DNA from: Paenibacillus piscarius
GTDB lineage: Bacteria; Bacillota; Bacilli; Paenibacillales; Paenibacillaceae
Length of the DNA: 64,000 nt
NCBI RefSeq assembly: GCF_022234545.1
Contig: NZ_JAIEUI010000002.1
Span: 518,000-581,999 of the forward strand
Direction: 5' to 3'
This document shows positions 47,878 through 56,786 of this stretch, piece by piece (the stretch's first letter is position 1; each line of letters opens with the position of its first letter). The notes under the pieces were generated by a model, which worked only from the letters and a program-made list of their open reading frames with translations, did not search any database and was not told the origin of the DNA. The position numbers were made by a program, and so were the translations under genes.

Positions 47878-50800
47878 ATGTTCACAGGAAGCCCATTCAC
47901 CACGAGCCTTAAAAAAGTATTGTCTGTAAGCCTCAGCCTATTGTTAATTCTATGTACGGTTGCTCTGTCCCCCCGGCCAGCCGCTGCTGCGGTTGCCCCC
48001 TTGCCCGGCCCTGCACACCCGCTCCTGTACGATGACTTCGCCAGCGGCGGACTGTTCAAGCAGAACTGGACGAACTGGTTCAATCAGAGCGGCGGCAGCG
48101 GAACCTTCACCAAGACTACGGACGGCACCCGTACGATCGGCAAGTTCACACAGACCCCGGCCTCTGCCTCTTCCTGGGCCAAGTTTCAGCCGATGAACGA
48201 GACCTTCGACCTCTCCGGCTACCGCTATATGAACCTGTCCCTGAATAATGGCGGCTATGCCCAGTCTCTTGTCCGGGTAGTCATTAGCGACGGCATTACC
48301 AATTACAATCTGACCGGAGGATATGTGCCTGCCACAGCGGCCTGGACCAGCCTGCAGTTTGACCTGGATGCCCTCTCCCCTAAGATTCAGAAGAAAAAGG
48401 TCAAGCTGGAGCTTTGGCTCAGACAGGCGGGCGGCACCTACGGGGAAATGTGGGTAGACGACATCACGTTCACTACAGCCGCAAGCGGCAGCGCCCCCCA
48501 GTTAAGCCCGGCAGGCATGACCGCCAATACGGATGGCAGCTACAACCAGAATACGGATTTCTCCTTTGAAGCCGTCTATACCGATGCAGATAATGAAGCT
48601 CCCTTCGCTGTACAGGTCATTATCGATGATACCGCCTATGCCATGCGTGAATCCGACCCTGCAGATGTAACCTATACGGACGGCAAAAAATACAGCTTCC
48701 TGACGAAGCTCCCGGCAGGCACCCATACCTACTATTTCCGCACCACCGATACGACCTCCGATGAAGTCACCACCAGTGTCCAGACGCTGAACGTTGTTCA
48801 AGCCTCCTCCGTGTTTGATATTGCTGTGAGCCAGGCCGGTTACAGCGCGGGTGATATCAAGAATGCCAAATTCATCTCAGACACCACAGTCACAGATGCT
48901 ACTTATGAAATACTGGACGGAACTAACGTAGTCTACTCCGGCACGATGACCTATGAGGGTCTGCACTGGAACAAGCATGTGTACTCGATCGGCTTCACCC
49001 CGCTCACGGATTCCGGGAGCAACTATAGAGTGCGGAGCAATCAGGTGTATTCTTATCCTTTTGAGATCGCTCCGAACCTGTGGGATCAATACAAGGATGA
49101 AATGACCGCCTTCTACCGGCTGCTGCGCGCCTCGGTCGCGACCAGCGATGCTTATCCTGCGGGGTACAGCAGTGTAGCCCCTTCGGCTAAGCTCTACCAC
49201 GGGGCCGGCCATCTGGATGATGCGCAGTCTGCGGACGGCCTGACCCATTATGATCTGACCGGCAGCTGGTACGACGCCGGAGATTACGGCAAATACGGCG
49301 GCAACCAGTGGGTCGGCGCGGAGATTGCCCTGGCCTATATCCGTTATGCTGACCATGACAGTGTAAAATACGATAACGACAGCAACGGGATTCCTGACCT
49401 GGTGGACGAAGCCGTCTTCGGCAGTGAATACCTGATTAAGTTCGCGGATCAGCTCGGCGGGGAGATGTACAATCTCCGCAACAACGCTTCATTCGTCCAT
49501 CCTGAGAAATCCACCGACAATATCTCCGGCACCGCCGACGACCGCAAGCTGACGGACCTGAGTGTCGGCGGCTCGGCCAAGTCGGCAGGTACACTCGCCG
49601 CCACCGCACGGGCGATCCGCACAGCGATTGACGAAGGGGACATCCCGTCCGCTCAGATCGCGGAGCTTACGGAATTCGCGGAACAATGTGAGAGTGCGGC
49701 AGTAGTCTTTTATGAATATGTGGTTGCCCATCCTGACGGTCCGATCGGCTCTTATTCCACCAGAGGGGGCATTCCCAATTCCAAGCTGCTGGCGGATGTG
49801 GAGCTCTACCTGCTGACCGGCGAAGCCAAATACAAGAATGCTGCTACCGCTACCATTAACGCGCTGACTCTAGGCGACATCTCCTCCACCAACTACTGGG
49901 ATATGAGTCCGATGTCCATGGCTGAATTCTATCCGGTTGCCGATGCTGCCACACAATCGCATATTCATAGCCTGCTCAAGGGGCAGGCGGATTACTTCCT
50001 CTCCATGGCCGATGATACCCCGTACGGGGTGCTGAACCAGTTCAAAAACTTCGGGGTGAACGAGCCCCATGCCTCTTACCTCGGTGATCTGCTGCGGTAC
50101 TATGAATTGTTCGGTGATCCGGCTGCGCTGCAAGGGGTGCTGAAGGGGATGTACTGGCTGTTCGGGGAGAATCCGTGGAATATCAGCTGGGTCTCCGGCA
50201 TCGGCACCCGTCATGTGATGTTCCCGCATACCCGTTACAATGAGGAATCCAATACGCCGGGAGATACCGGGATTATTCTTCCGGGAGCGATGGTCAGCGG
50301 ACCTAATATGAAGGACCCCAAGAACAAGAGCAGCGTCAGCCCGTGGTATCAGGACCGCTCGCTCTACCTGGATGATACGAACCAGTGGCGGTATAACGAG
50401 TTCAGCATCAGCATTCAGGCCGGATTGCTCTACACCGTTATGGGCTTGAGCGCTACTCCGGGGACGGGTGCAGATGTTGCCGCGGTGCCGCCGGCCCTGC
50501 CGGTCCTCTCGCCTGTGATTGGGGATTGGGTGCGGGGCAATGTAACGGTATTCGCGCGTGCGGGCGAGGAGTTGAGTCAGGTGGAATATGCGGCAACTGG
50601 CTTGCCTTATCAGCCGATGACGGTCTCCGGTAACGTGTATTCCACGGTGAGCGGTGCCGTCTACACTGCAGTCATAGATGAGAGTCAAGCCTTGCCTTAT
50701 ACGAATAAAAGAATCGATGTCCGCGCCAAAGACCCATCCGGCGGGTACACCTACAGCTCCACACATTACACCGTAGCTCCGGCACTGCCGGACCCTTCCA

Positions 50801-51603
50801 CTCCGCTGCTCTATGATGATTTCGGAGGCGGCGGCTTCTGGGGAGGTTCAGCGGCCAATACCACCTGGGTCAACTGGTATAACCAGAACGGCGGCACAGG
50901 AACGTTCGCCAAGGTCACCGCAGACGGGCGTACCGCCGGCCAGTTCAGCCAGACCCCGGCCAGTGTGAACTCTGCGGCGAAGTTCCAGCCCTGGAATGAT
51001 GTCGTCGATCTCAGCGGCTATCAATATTTGAACATCAGCCTGAAGAATCCGGCCTCGCCTGATCTGCGGACACGGATTGAAATCAATGACGGCAAGCGGA
51101 CCTATAATCTGACCGGAGGCTGGGTAGCAGTTCCTGCGAGTTGGAATGATCTGCAATTTGATCTGAATGCCCTGACCCCGGCTATAGATAAGAAGGCAGT
51201 GAAGATGTCCATCTGGCTGAAACAGAACAGCGTCACGCCAGGACAAATGCTAGTTGACGAGATTAAAGCGACCAATAAGGTCAGCGGAAGCGCACCTACC
51301 CTGACCGCTGGCGGTGTAAATCACACTACCGGCACCACACAGACGGACTATACCTTCACAGTCACTTATACTGATGCGGACAATCAGGCACCTTTTGCCA
51401 TGGAGCTGATTCTGGACGGCGTCGTCCGCACCATGCAGCCTGCCAATCCAAGTGACAATAACTATGCGGATGGCCGAATCTATCAATACACCACCAAGCT
51501 GCCCCCGGGCCAGCACTCCTATTACTTCCATACCACGGATACCTTCACCGATGCGGTGAGTACCGGGGTGGAGAGTGGGCCGGGGGTTAGTGAGGAGCCG
51601 TAA
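47878..51603 (+). CDS. Secreted multi-domain GH9 endo-glucanase (xanthanase-like)
   Basis: A 1241-residue exported enzyme. Signal peptide ends near PAAAAV. Then: a beta-sandwich module (~45-205, LLYDDFASGGLFKQNWTNWF...), an Ig-like module (~206-310), the GH9 N-terminal Ig domain (~315-400), the GH9 catalytic domain (~405-855) with Asp466/Asp469 in GSWYDAGDYGKYGG and Glu841 in RYNEFSIS, another Ig-like module, and a C-terminal copy of the first two modules (~970-1241, LLYDDFGGGGFWGG...). GH9 enzymes cut beta-1,4-glucan; a Paenibacillus GH9 is a known xanthan backbone endo-enzyme with similar flanking binding modules. The repeated terminal modules probably bind the polymer. Start follows GAGGAGGTTCTACC. 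Confidence 0.9.
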   Translation: MFTGSPFTTSLKKVLSVSLSLLLILCTVALSPRPAAAAVAPLPGPAHPLLYDDFASGGLFKQNWTNWFNQSGGSGTFTKTTDGTRTIGKFTQTPASASSWAKFQPMNETFDLSGYRYMNLSLNNGGYAQSLVRVVISDGITNYNLTGGYVPATAAWTSLQFDLDALSPKIQKKKVKLELWLRQAGGTYGEMWVDDITFTTAASGSAPQLSPAGMTANTDGSYNQNTDFSFEAVYTDADNEAPFAVQVIIDDTAYAMRESDPADVTYTDGKKYSFLTKLPAGTHTYYFRTTDTTSDEVTTSVQTLNVVQASSVFDIAVSQAGYSAGDIKNAKFISDTTVTDATYEILDGTNVVYSGTMTYEGLHWNKHVYSIGFTPLTDSGSNYRVRSNQVYSYPFEIAPNLWDQYKDEMTAFYRLLRASVATSDAYPAGYSSVAPSAKLYHGAGHLDDAQSADGLTHYDLTGSWYDAGDYGKYGGNQWVGAEIALAYIRYADHDSVKYDNDSNGIPDLVDEAVFGSEYLIKFADQLGGEMYNLRNNASFVHPEKSTDNISGTADDRKLTDLSVGGSAKSAGTLAATARAIRTAIDEGDIPSAQIAELTEFAEQCESAAVVFYEYVVAHPDGPIGSYSTRGGIPNSKLLADVELYLLTGEAKYKNAATATINALTLGDISSTNYWDMSPMSMAEFYPVADAATQSHIHSLLKGQADYFLSMADDTPYGVLNQFKNFGVNEPHASYLGDLLRYYELFGDPAALQGVLKGMYWLFGENPWNISWVSGIGTRHVMFPHTRYNEESNTPGDTGIILPGAMVSGPNMKDPKNKSSVSPWYQDRSLYLDDTNQWRYNEFSISIQAGLLYTVMGLSATPGTGADVAAVPPALPVLSPVIGDWVRGNVTVFARAGEELSQVEYAATGLPYQPMTVSGNVYSTVSGAVYTAVIDESQALPYTNKRIDVRAKDPSGGYTYSSTHYTVAPALPDPSTPLLYDDFGGGGFWGGSAANTTWVNWYNQNGGTGTFAKVTADGRTAGQFSQTPASVNSAAKFQPWNDVVDLSGYQYLNISLKNPASPDLRTRIEINDGKRTYNLTGGWVAVPASWNDLQFDLNALTPAIDKKAVKMSIWLKQNSVTPGQMLVDEIKATNKVSGSAPTLTAGGVNHTTGTTQTDYTFTVTYTDADNQAPFAMELILDGVVRTMQPANPSDNNYADGRIYQYTTKLPPGQHSYYFHTTDTFTDAVSTGVESGPGVSEEP

Positions 51604-51860
51604 CGGCTGGAGAGATGTAGAGGTGGCGGAGACGCAAGAATACCCAGCACTTCAGTTCCAGTAGGAGGAAATTGGCGAGTTTGAAGGTGGAATAGAGAAA
51701 GGATATACTATAGCCATGTACAGCGGTGCAGTCTGATAGCATACTTCTTGCTGCTAGGCTGCATCGCTGTAACATCGGACTTGTCATAGCTAATCCCCGC
51801 AGATTGTTGGCAGGAGGACCGGGACTGGGGTGATAGCGGATGAACGGAGGGAGTTTTACG

Positions 51861-52736
51861 ATGAGCGATGAAGAGATCATGTGGCTGACTATTGACGATC
51901 CGCTGGCGAAGTCTGTGGTACAGGCGATTCGTACCGGCGATGTGCCGGGATTGACACAGCTGCTGGCCGGAAACCCGGGATTGGCCACAGCCCGGATTGT
52001 TGGGGCTGAAGAGGGGCGGGCAAGTAACGAAGGCGGTGGCAACGGGGATAGTGGCGGCGATGATGGGGAAAGCGCAAGCGGCGGGAACACTGGCGGCGGC
52101 TCTGATCGCGGGATGTCGCGCACGCTGCTGCATATTGCCACGGACTGGCCGGGGCATTATCCCAATAATGCAGCGGTAGTTACTGCGCTGATTGAAGCAG
52201 GAGCGGAAGTGAACGCGCAGTTCAGCGGTCCGCACCGCGAGACGGCACTGCACTGGGCAGCAAGCAGTGATGACGTGGAGGTGCTGAACCTGCTGCTCGA
52301 TGCTGGCGCTGACATCGAGGCCCCGGGCGCCGTCATCGCCGGCGGTACCCCGCTGGACGATGCTGTGGCATTCGCGCAGTGGCGGGCGGCGCAGCGGCTG
52401 GTGGAGCGGGGTGCACAGCCTGCAGTATGGCACGCGGCGGCGCTCGGGCTGCTTGATGCGCTGGAGGCACACTTCGCCGGACATCCGCTACCGCGCCGCT
52501 ACCCTTGGGGCACAAGCTCTGCTTCAGCAGCACCGGACGAGGTAAACGTCGCGTTCTGGTGTGCCTGCCACGGCGGACAACGCGCCGCCGCTGAATTCCT
52601 GCTCGGCCGGGGAGCCGAGCTAAGCTGGCCCTCCCCATGGGACGGCCTCACTCCCCTGGACGCGGCAAGGCGCAGCCAGGCCACAAAACTGGCCGCATGG
52701 CTGGAGGGCCTGGGCGCTGAGTCGGCACATCTGTAA
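51861..52736 (+). CDS. Ankyrin repeat protein with a Gly/Ser/Asp-rich insert
   Basis: A 291-residue protein. After a helix pair (AIRTGDVPGLTQLLAGNPGL) comes a low-complexity insert of about 30 residues (GGGNGDSGGDDGESASGGNT), then ankyrin repeats with RTLLHIATDWPG, TALIEAGAEVNAQF, ETALHWAASSDDVEVLNLLL and AGADIEAPG, and a last repeat near the C-terminus (AEFLLGRGAELSWPSPWDGL). Related proteins without the insert are common in Paenibacillus; they bind proteins, but the partner is unknown. No signal peptide. ATG follows GGAGGGAGTTTTACG. Confidence 0.8.
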   Translation: MSDEEIMWLTIDDPLAKSVVQAIRTGDVPGLTQLLAGNPGLATARIVGAEEGRASNEGGGNGDSGGDDGESASGGNTGGGSDRGMSRTLLHIATDWPGHYPNNAAVVTALIEAGAEVNAQFSGPHRETALHWAASSDDVEVLNLLLDAGADIEAPGAVIAGGTPLDDAVAFAQWRAAQRLVERGAQPAVWHAAALGLLDALEAHFAGHPLPRRYPWGTSSASAAPDEVNVAFWCACHGGQRAAAEFLLGRGAELSWPSPWDGLTPLDAARRSQATKLAAWLEGLGAESAHL

Positions 52737-52741
52737 GTTGG

Positions 52742-52975
52742 CCGGTGGATTCAAGGGCATTAATACACTTCATTCCCGCACTAAGCCAACTTTTACGGAA
52801 TTCAAGTGTATTTATACACCTCATTCGCCCATCCAGCCAACTTTTACGAAATTCAAGTGTATTAATACACCTCATTCGCTCATCCAGTCCACTTTTGCGG
52901 AATTCAAGTGTATTAATGCACCTCATTCGCCCGTCCAGCCTACTTTCGCAGAATTCAAGTGTATTAATGCACCTC
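52742..52975. repeat. 51-bp tandem repeat array of a second type, five units (array D)
   Basis: TTCAAG starts at 52750, 52801, 52852, 52903 and 52954, each 51 bp apart. The centre is the palindrome GTGTATTAATACAC (unit 3), followed by CTCATTCGCCCATCCAGCC and ACTTTTRCGGAA. The sequence is unrelated to arrays A-C, but the period and the convergent-gene location are the same. On the minus strand it reads as a 17-residue repeat (MRCINTLEFRKSWLDGR), but no ribosome binding site is seen. Confidence 0.88.
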
Positions 52976-53023
52976 ATCCCCGCCCTGCGCCCGCTTCCCG
53001 CAACATCAGAGCGCCAGAAACGA

Positions 53024-53052
53024 AACAGGACCGGCCCAAGGCCGGTCCTGTT
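53024..53052. terminator. Bidirectional terminator between convergent genes
   Basis: AACAGGACCGGCC pairs with GGCCGGTCCTGTT with a short CAA loop. It serves the ankyrin gene and the converging hydrolase gene. Confidence 0.75.
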
Positions 53053-53107
53053 CCCCTTATAATAGAAGCTTCCCATCGGGACAGCTTCCCATCAACTACC
53101 TGTAACC

Positions 53108-55222
53108 TTACTTCCCGCCATCAGCTTGCGACAGCTTGGTTACGATCTGGCTGATCGGGTTCGTGAACAGCGCATACAGGATGGCGGCGTTCTCCTTCTT
53201 GCTCAGCGCGGCTTTGGACTTGTAGTCCACAGCGCCCTTGGCATCGGGCTTGAAGTCCGGTCCGTACAGACCCAGAGCCACGGCCATCTTCACGGCCGGA
53301 ACGGCCCATTTGTCCGTAGTGCCGGACAGCTTGACCTTCTCGAACAGCTTATCCGGGTATTGCTTATTGTATGCTCTCCATATTAAGACCGCGGCCTCCT
53401 GGCGGGTAATCACCCGGTCCGGCTGGAATTCTCCGCTGGCCGTTCCTTCAATCATTCCCAGCTCAACAGCCTGCTGGATGTAAGCAGCATCGGGATGGCC
53501 CTGCAGATCCGGGAAGGCCAGCTTCTCAGTCGTACTTCCCTTGAGCCCGCTGCTCTCCATCATCAGCCGCACATACTGGGCGCGCGTAATGCCCGAGTCA
53601 GGCTGGAAGCTCAGCGATGCATCATTCGGCAGGTACCCCAGCGACTGAAGCATCTTCACCGGAGCTGCATACGGATGGCCTGCGGGAACATCAGCGTAAC
53701 CCACGCCGTCCGGCCCTCTCTGGGCGTAGCCGAATGGATTAAGGTACGGCTCCTTCATATAGGCGCTTTGACCGTCCGCTGTCAGGGCGAAGCCCGTTAG
53801 TTTGCCGGTCAGCTCATCCGTGAACAAATTATCGTCTATCTGGATCAGCTTGCGGGCCCCCAGTAGAGCATCATTAATCATTAGCGCACCATTCTGCACG
53901 GAGACTGTAGACACCATACTCTTCAAACGCAGATCCGCATAGTAGCCGGTGAAGGCCTTCAGCGCTTCAGCGCTCATCGGCTTGTAGGCATCCTGCTTCA
54001 CCGGTGCGGTATATTGCGGGAAGAACGTCTGGATAAAAGCCGGATAGAACAGCTCCCGCAGTGCACTCTGCTGATTATAGGCAATGAACACCCCGGTGTT
54101 CTGCTCTGGGATCAGGAACATATAAGTGCTGAAGCCGATCAAATCACCGGCCTTGGTGATAATCTTAGGATTGCTGCCCGCGCCGGGAAGCTGGAATGCC
54201 GCTTCAAAGCCGTAAGTGGTATTCGGCAGCAGCGGATGAATCGAAGAACGGTATTCCTCCATCGATTGTACCGTATCCGTCTTCAGAATGCGGTTCGTAC
54301 CCGCTGCTCCTCCATCCAGAAAAGCAGTCATGAACTTGGCAATATCATCGCCAGTAGACAGCATACCGCCTTGAGGCATCACGGTTGGCGTCAAAGTGTA
54401 CAGATCCACAGCCTTACCGGTTGCGTCATAAGCCGTAGCCAGGTTGTCCTTCAGCTTGCCTTCCAGCAGGAAGCCGCTTGAATCCATCTTCAGCGGAGCG
54501 AAGACATGCTGCTGCATATAATCCTCATAAGGCATCCCGCTGGCCTTCTCCACCACCAGACCGAGCAGCATCGAAGCGAAGTTGTCATACATGTAAGAGG
54601 TGCCCGGCTTGCGCACCACCGGCGGCATATGCTTCACCACATAATCCTCAATCGACACCTTGGTGGTAAAATCCTGGTTGATATCCTCCGGCAGCGGGTC
54701 CTGGATACGGAAGCCGGTCGTGTGAGTCAGCAGATCCGCAACCGTTACCGGAACACCGAAGGGATTATCGAAGTTCATTTTGCCGGTATAGGTTTGAAAA
54801 TCCGCCTTCAGATCAAGCTTGCCCTGCTCCACGAGCTGCATAGCGGCAACGGCATTGAAGGTTTTGGAGACGGAGGCCATACGGAAGACGGTCTTGTCAG
54901 GGTCAACCTTGCTTTTGGCAGCCTTATCTGCGTATCCGAAGCCTTCCTTAACAATTGTCTTCCCGTCCTTAACGACTACGACAACAGCACCGGCAAGCTG
55001 GGCCTGCACATCCTTCGAGCTGAAGAACGGCTTAAGGAAGGCATCGACATTCTCGGCGGTCAGCGGCTTGCCCGTAACAGCGGCAGCGGCCGGAGCGGCC
55101 GGGGAAGCAGGGGGCACGGTGGCGGCCTGGACAGCCGGAGCCGTCAATGTCAGAACCAATGCAGCGGATAACACGGTCTTCGTCCACAAGGCAGAGCGGT
55201 TACGTAACAATGACAAATTCAT
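53108..55222 (-). CDS. Serine hydrolase (beta-lactamase family) with SLH cell-wall domains
   Basis: A 704-residue surface protein. Signal peptide ends near VQAATV. Residues ~55-400 are a class C beta-lactamase-like domain: SVSK (SxxK) in MASVSKTFNAVAA, YMYDN (Tyr-x-Asn) in GTSYMYDNFASML, and ITKAGD near the third motif. A linker domain is followed by three SLH units (~515-704; ITRAQYVRLMMESSGLKG; VITRQEAAVLIWRAYNKQYP) that hold the protein on pyruvylated wall polymers. It should act on the outer surface on D-peptides or esters. It resembles the secreted hydrolase at 17.6 kb only in the catalytic domain. Start follows TGGAGTGAAGTGA. Confidence 0.88.
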   Translation of the reverse strand: MNLSLLRNRSALWTKTVLSAALVLTLTAPAVQAATVPPASPAAPAAAAVTGKPLTAENVDAFLKPFFSSKDVQAQLAGAVVVVVKDGKTIVKEGFGYADKAAKSKVDPDKTVFRMASVSKTFNAVAAMQLVEQGKLDLKADFQTYTGKMNFDNPFGVPVTVADLLTHTTGFRIQDPLPEDINQDFTTKVSIEDYVVKHMPPVVRKPGTSYMYDNFASMLLGLVVEKASGMPYEDYMQQHVFAPLKMDSSGFLLEGKLKDNLATAYDATGKAVDLYTLTPTVMPQGGMLSTGDDIAKFMTAFLDGGAAGTNRILKTDTVQSMEEYRSSIHPLLPNTTYGFEAAFQLPGAGSNPKIITKAGDLIGFSTYMFLIPEQNTGVFIAYNQQSALRELFYPAFIQTFFPQYTAPVKQDAYKPMSAEALKAFTGYYADLRLKSMVSTVSVQNGALMINDALLGARKLIQIDDNLFTDELTGKLTGFALTADGQSAYMKEPYLNPFGYAQRGPDGVGYADVPAGHPYAAPVKMLQSLGYLPNDASLSFQPDSGITRAQYVRLMMESSGLKGSTTEKLAFPDLQGHPDAAYIQQAVELGMIEGTASGEFQPDRVITRQEAAVLIWRAYNKQYPDKLFEKVKLSGTTDKWAVPAVKMAVALGLYGPDFKPDAKGAVDYKSKAALSKKENAAILYALFTNPISQIVTKLSQADGGK

Positions 55223-55292
55223 TCACTTCACTCCATTTCCATAGATTAATAGGCATAGTAGTTAATACGCCTGATCCTGGAAATTGGTTCAC

Positions 55293-56681
55293 TTAATTCC
55301 CCAGTACTTCTTCCATCTTCTTCAGCTTCCGGTAGATCACCGACCGGTCTACGTTCAGGCGCTTAGCCGCCTCCGTCCCGTTCCCGGCGCAATCCTGGAG
55401 CACTTTTTTGATATAATGGCCCTCTGCTACAGCAGTGAAATCCTTCAGGGTGGAGAGCTGGTGCTTATTCTTCTCGATAAAATGGTCGAGTGAGAACCAG
55501 TCGCCGATCTGCTCCTCCTCCTGCGGACTCTGACCCACATGCTCAGTCACCACCAGCCGCTCGATGTAATTCCGCAGCTCTCTGACATTCCCGTGCCAGG
55601 GCTGGTTCAGCATATGGTTGAACTCCTCGGCGCTGAGCACATACTTCTTGCCGTACATCTGATTGAAGCTGGCGATGAAGCTGGAGATCAGCCCCACCAG
55701 GTCGAGCTTCCGGTTGCGCAGCGGCGGAATATGAATCGGAATGACGTTGATCCGGTAATACAGATCCTCGCGGAACAGCCCTTTTTTGACCAGACTCCAT
55801 AAATCTCGGTTCGTCGCAGAGATCACCCGGCAGTTGACCGGGATATTCGTCAGGCCGCCTACCCGCCGCACTTCATTATTCTCCAGCACCCGCAATAGCT
55901 TGGCCTGCATCTCCATCGGCAAATCTGCAATCTCATCCAGAAAAAGCACCCCGCCGTTCGCGATCTCAATCATGCCCGCCTTGACCTCTGTCTGCCCTTC
56001 AAGGACACCCTTCTCGTAGCCGAACAGCTCATATTCGAACAAGGCCGGAGCAATCGCGGCACAGTTAATGGCAATGAAGGGGCCCTTCCATTTTTCGCTT
56101 TTGAGATGAATATACTTGGCAATGACCTCTTTACCCGTCCCGGATTCGCCGTAGATCAGCACCTTGCTGTCGTAAGAAGCAATCTGGTTGCAGACCTTGA
56201 TAATCTGCTTCATCGCCAGACTCTCGGCGACCAGCCCTTCGTTCTTCTCTGCTGCCGCCTTGCCGAGCTGCTTGTTGATCTGCTGGGCGACCGGCACATT
56301 CGCTTCATAATAGTTATGCTCCTGGCTGAATTCATTGGAGGTGGTGACGACCAGCTGTACCTCCCCGTCCTTATCCAGAATAGGAATCGCCGACGAGAAC
56401 ACATGGAAGCCTCTGGAGGTATTGACGGTTCTCGAGACCTTCTGCTTCGTCGCAATGGCCTCCATCGTGATGGAATGGCTGTAATAGCCTGCCTTCACCA
56501 GGTCCTGAACGTTGGCCTTAAGCAACTCTTCCAGATGAATGCCGATGGTGAGCGCGGTGAATTCATTGGAGATTAAGATATTCCCGTTCTGGTCGGTGAC
56601 AAACAGGGTCGAAGGATATTCTTCTACGAATTCGTCGAGCGCGGGTTTACCTGTGTTTTTGTTTTTTTTGGTCACATTCAT
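55293..56681 (-). CDS. PAS/AAA+ enhancer-binding-like regulator with altered GAFTGA loop
   Basis: A ~462-residue regulator: N-terminal PAS domain (EEYPSTLFVTDQNGNILISN), AAA+ domain with Walker A GESGTGKE and Walker B GGVLFLDEIADLP, arginine finger region LREDLYYRINVIPIHIPPLR, and a C-terminal Fis-type helix-turn-helix (DCAGNGTEAAKRLNVDRSVI). The GAFTGA loop that contacts sigma-54 is GVLEGQ here (FGYEKGVLEGQTEVK). This makes normal sigma-54 activation doubtful; a role at sigma-70 promoters, as for TyrR, is possible. It is the last gene after the CoA transferase, transporter and reductase, and may regulate them. The ATG start is moderate; a TTG three codons upstream is possible. Confidence 0.85.
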   Translation of the reverse strand: MNVTKKNKNTGKPALDEFVEEYPSTLFVTDQNGNILISNEFTALTIGIHLEELLKANVQDLVKAGYYSHSITMEAIATKQKVSRTVNTSRGFHVFSSAIPILDKDGEVQLVVTTSNEFSQEHNYYEANVPVAQQINKQLGKAAAEKNEGLVAESLAMKQIIKVCNQIASYDSKVLIYGESGTGKEVIAKYIHLKSEKWKGPFIAINCAAIAPALFEYELFGYEKGVLEGQTEVKAGMIEIANGGVLFLDEIADLPMEMQAKLLRVLENNEVRRVGGLTNIPVNCRVISATNRDLWSLVKKGLFREDLYYRINVIPIHIPPLRNRKLDLVGLISSFIASFNQMYGKKYVLSAEEFNHMLNQPWHGNVRELRNYIERLVVTEHVGQSPQEEEQIGDWFSLDHFIEKNKHQLSTLKDFTAVAEGHYIKKVLQDCAGNGTEAAKRLNVDRSVIYRKLKKMEEVLGN

Positions 56682-56786
56682 CAGTCCCAATCCATGATAT
56701 TAATCGCTTACATTCCGGTCAGACAAAAAGCCAAACAGCATCATTAGATCAATGATACCATTTGGCTGATGCAGCGCAAACTTTAA

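Noticed and set aside
52738..53154. Open frames over array D in both directions
   Set aside because: Period 51 keeps frames open; no ribosome binding sites; runs through a terminator hairpin into the hydrolase gene.
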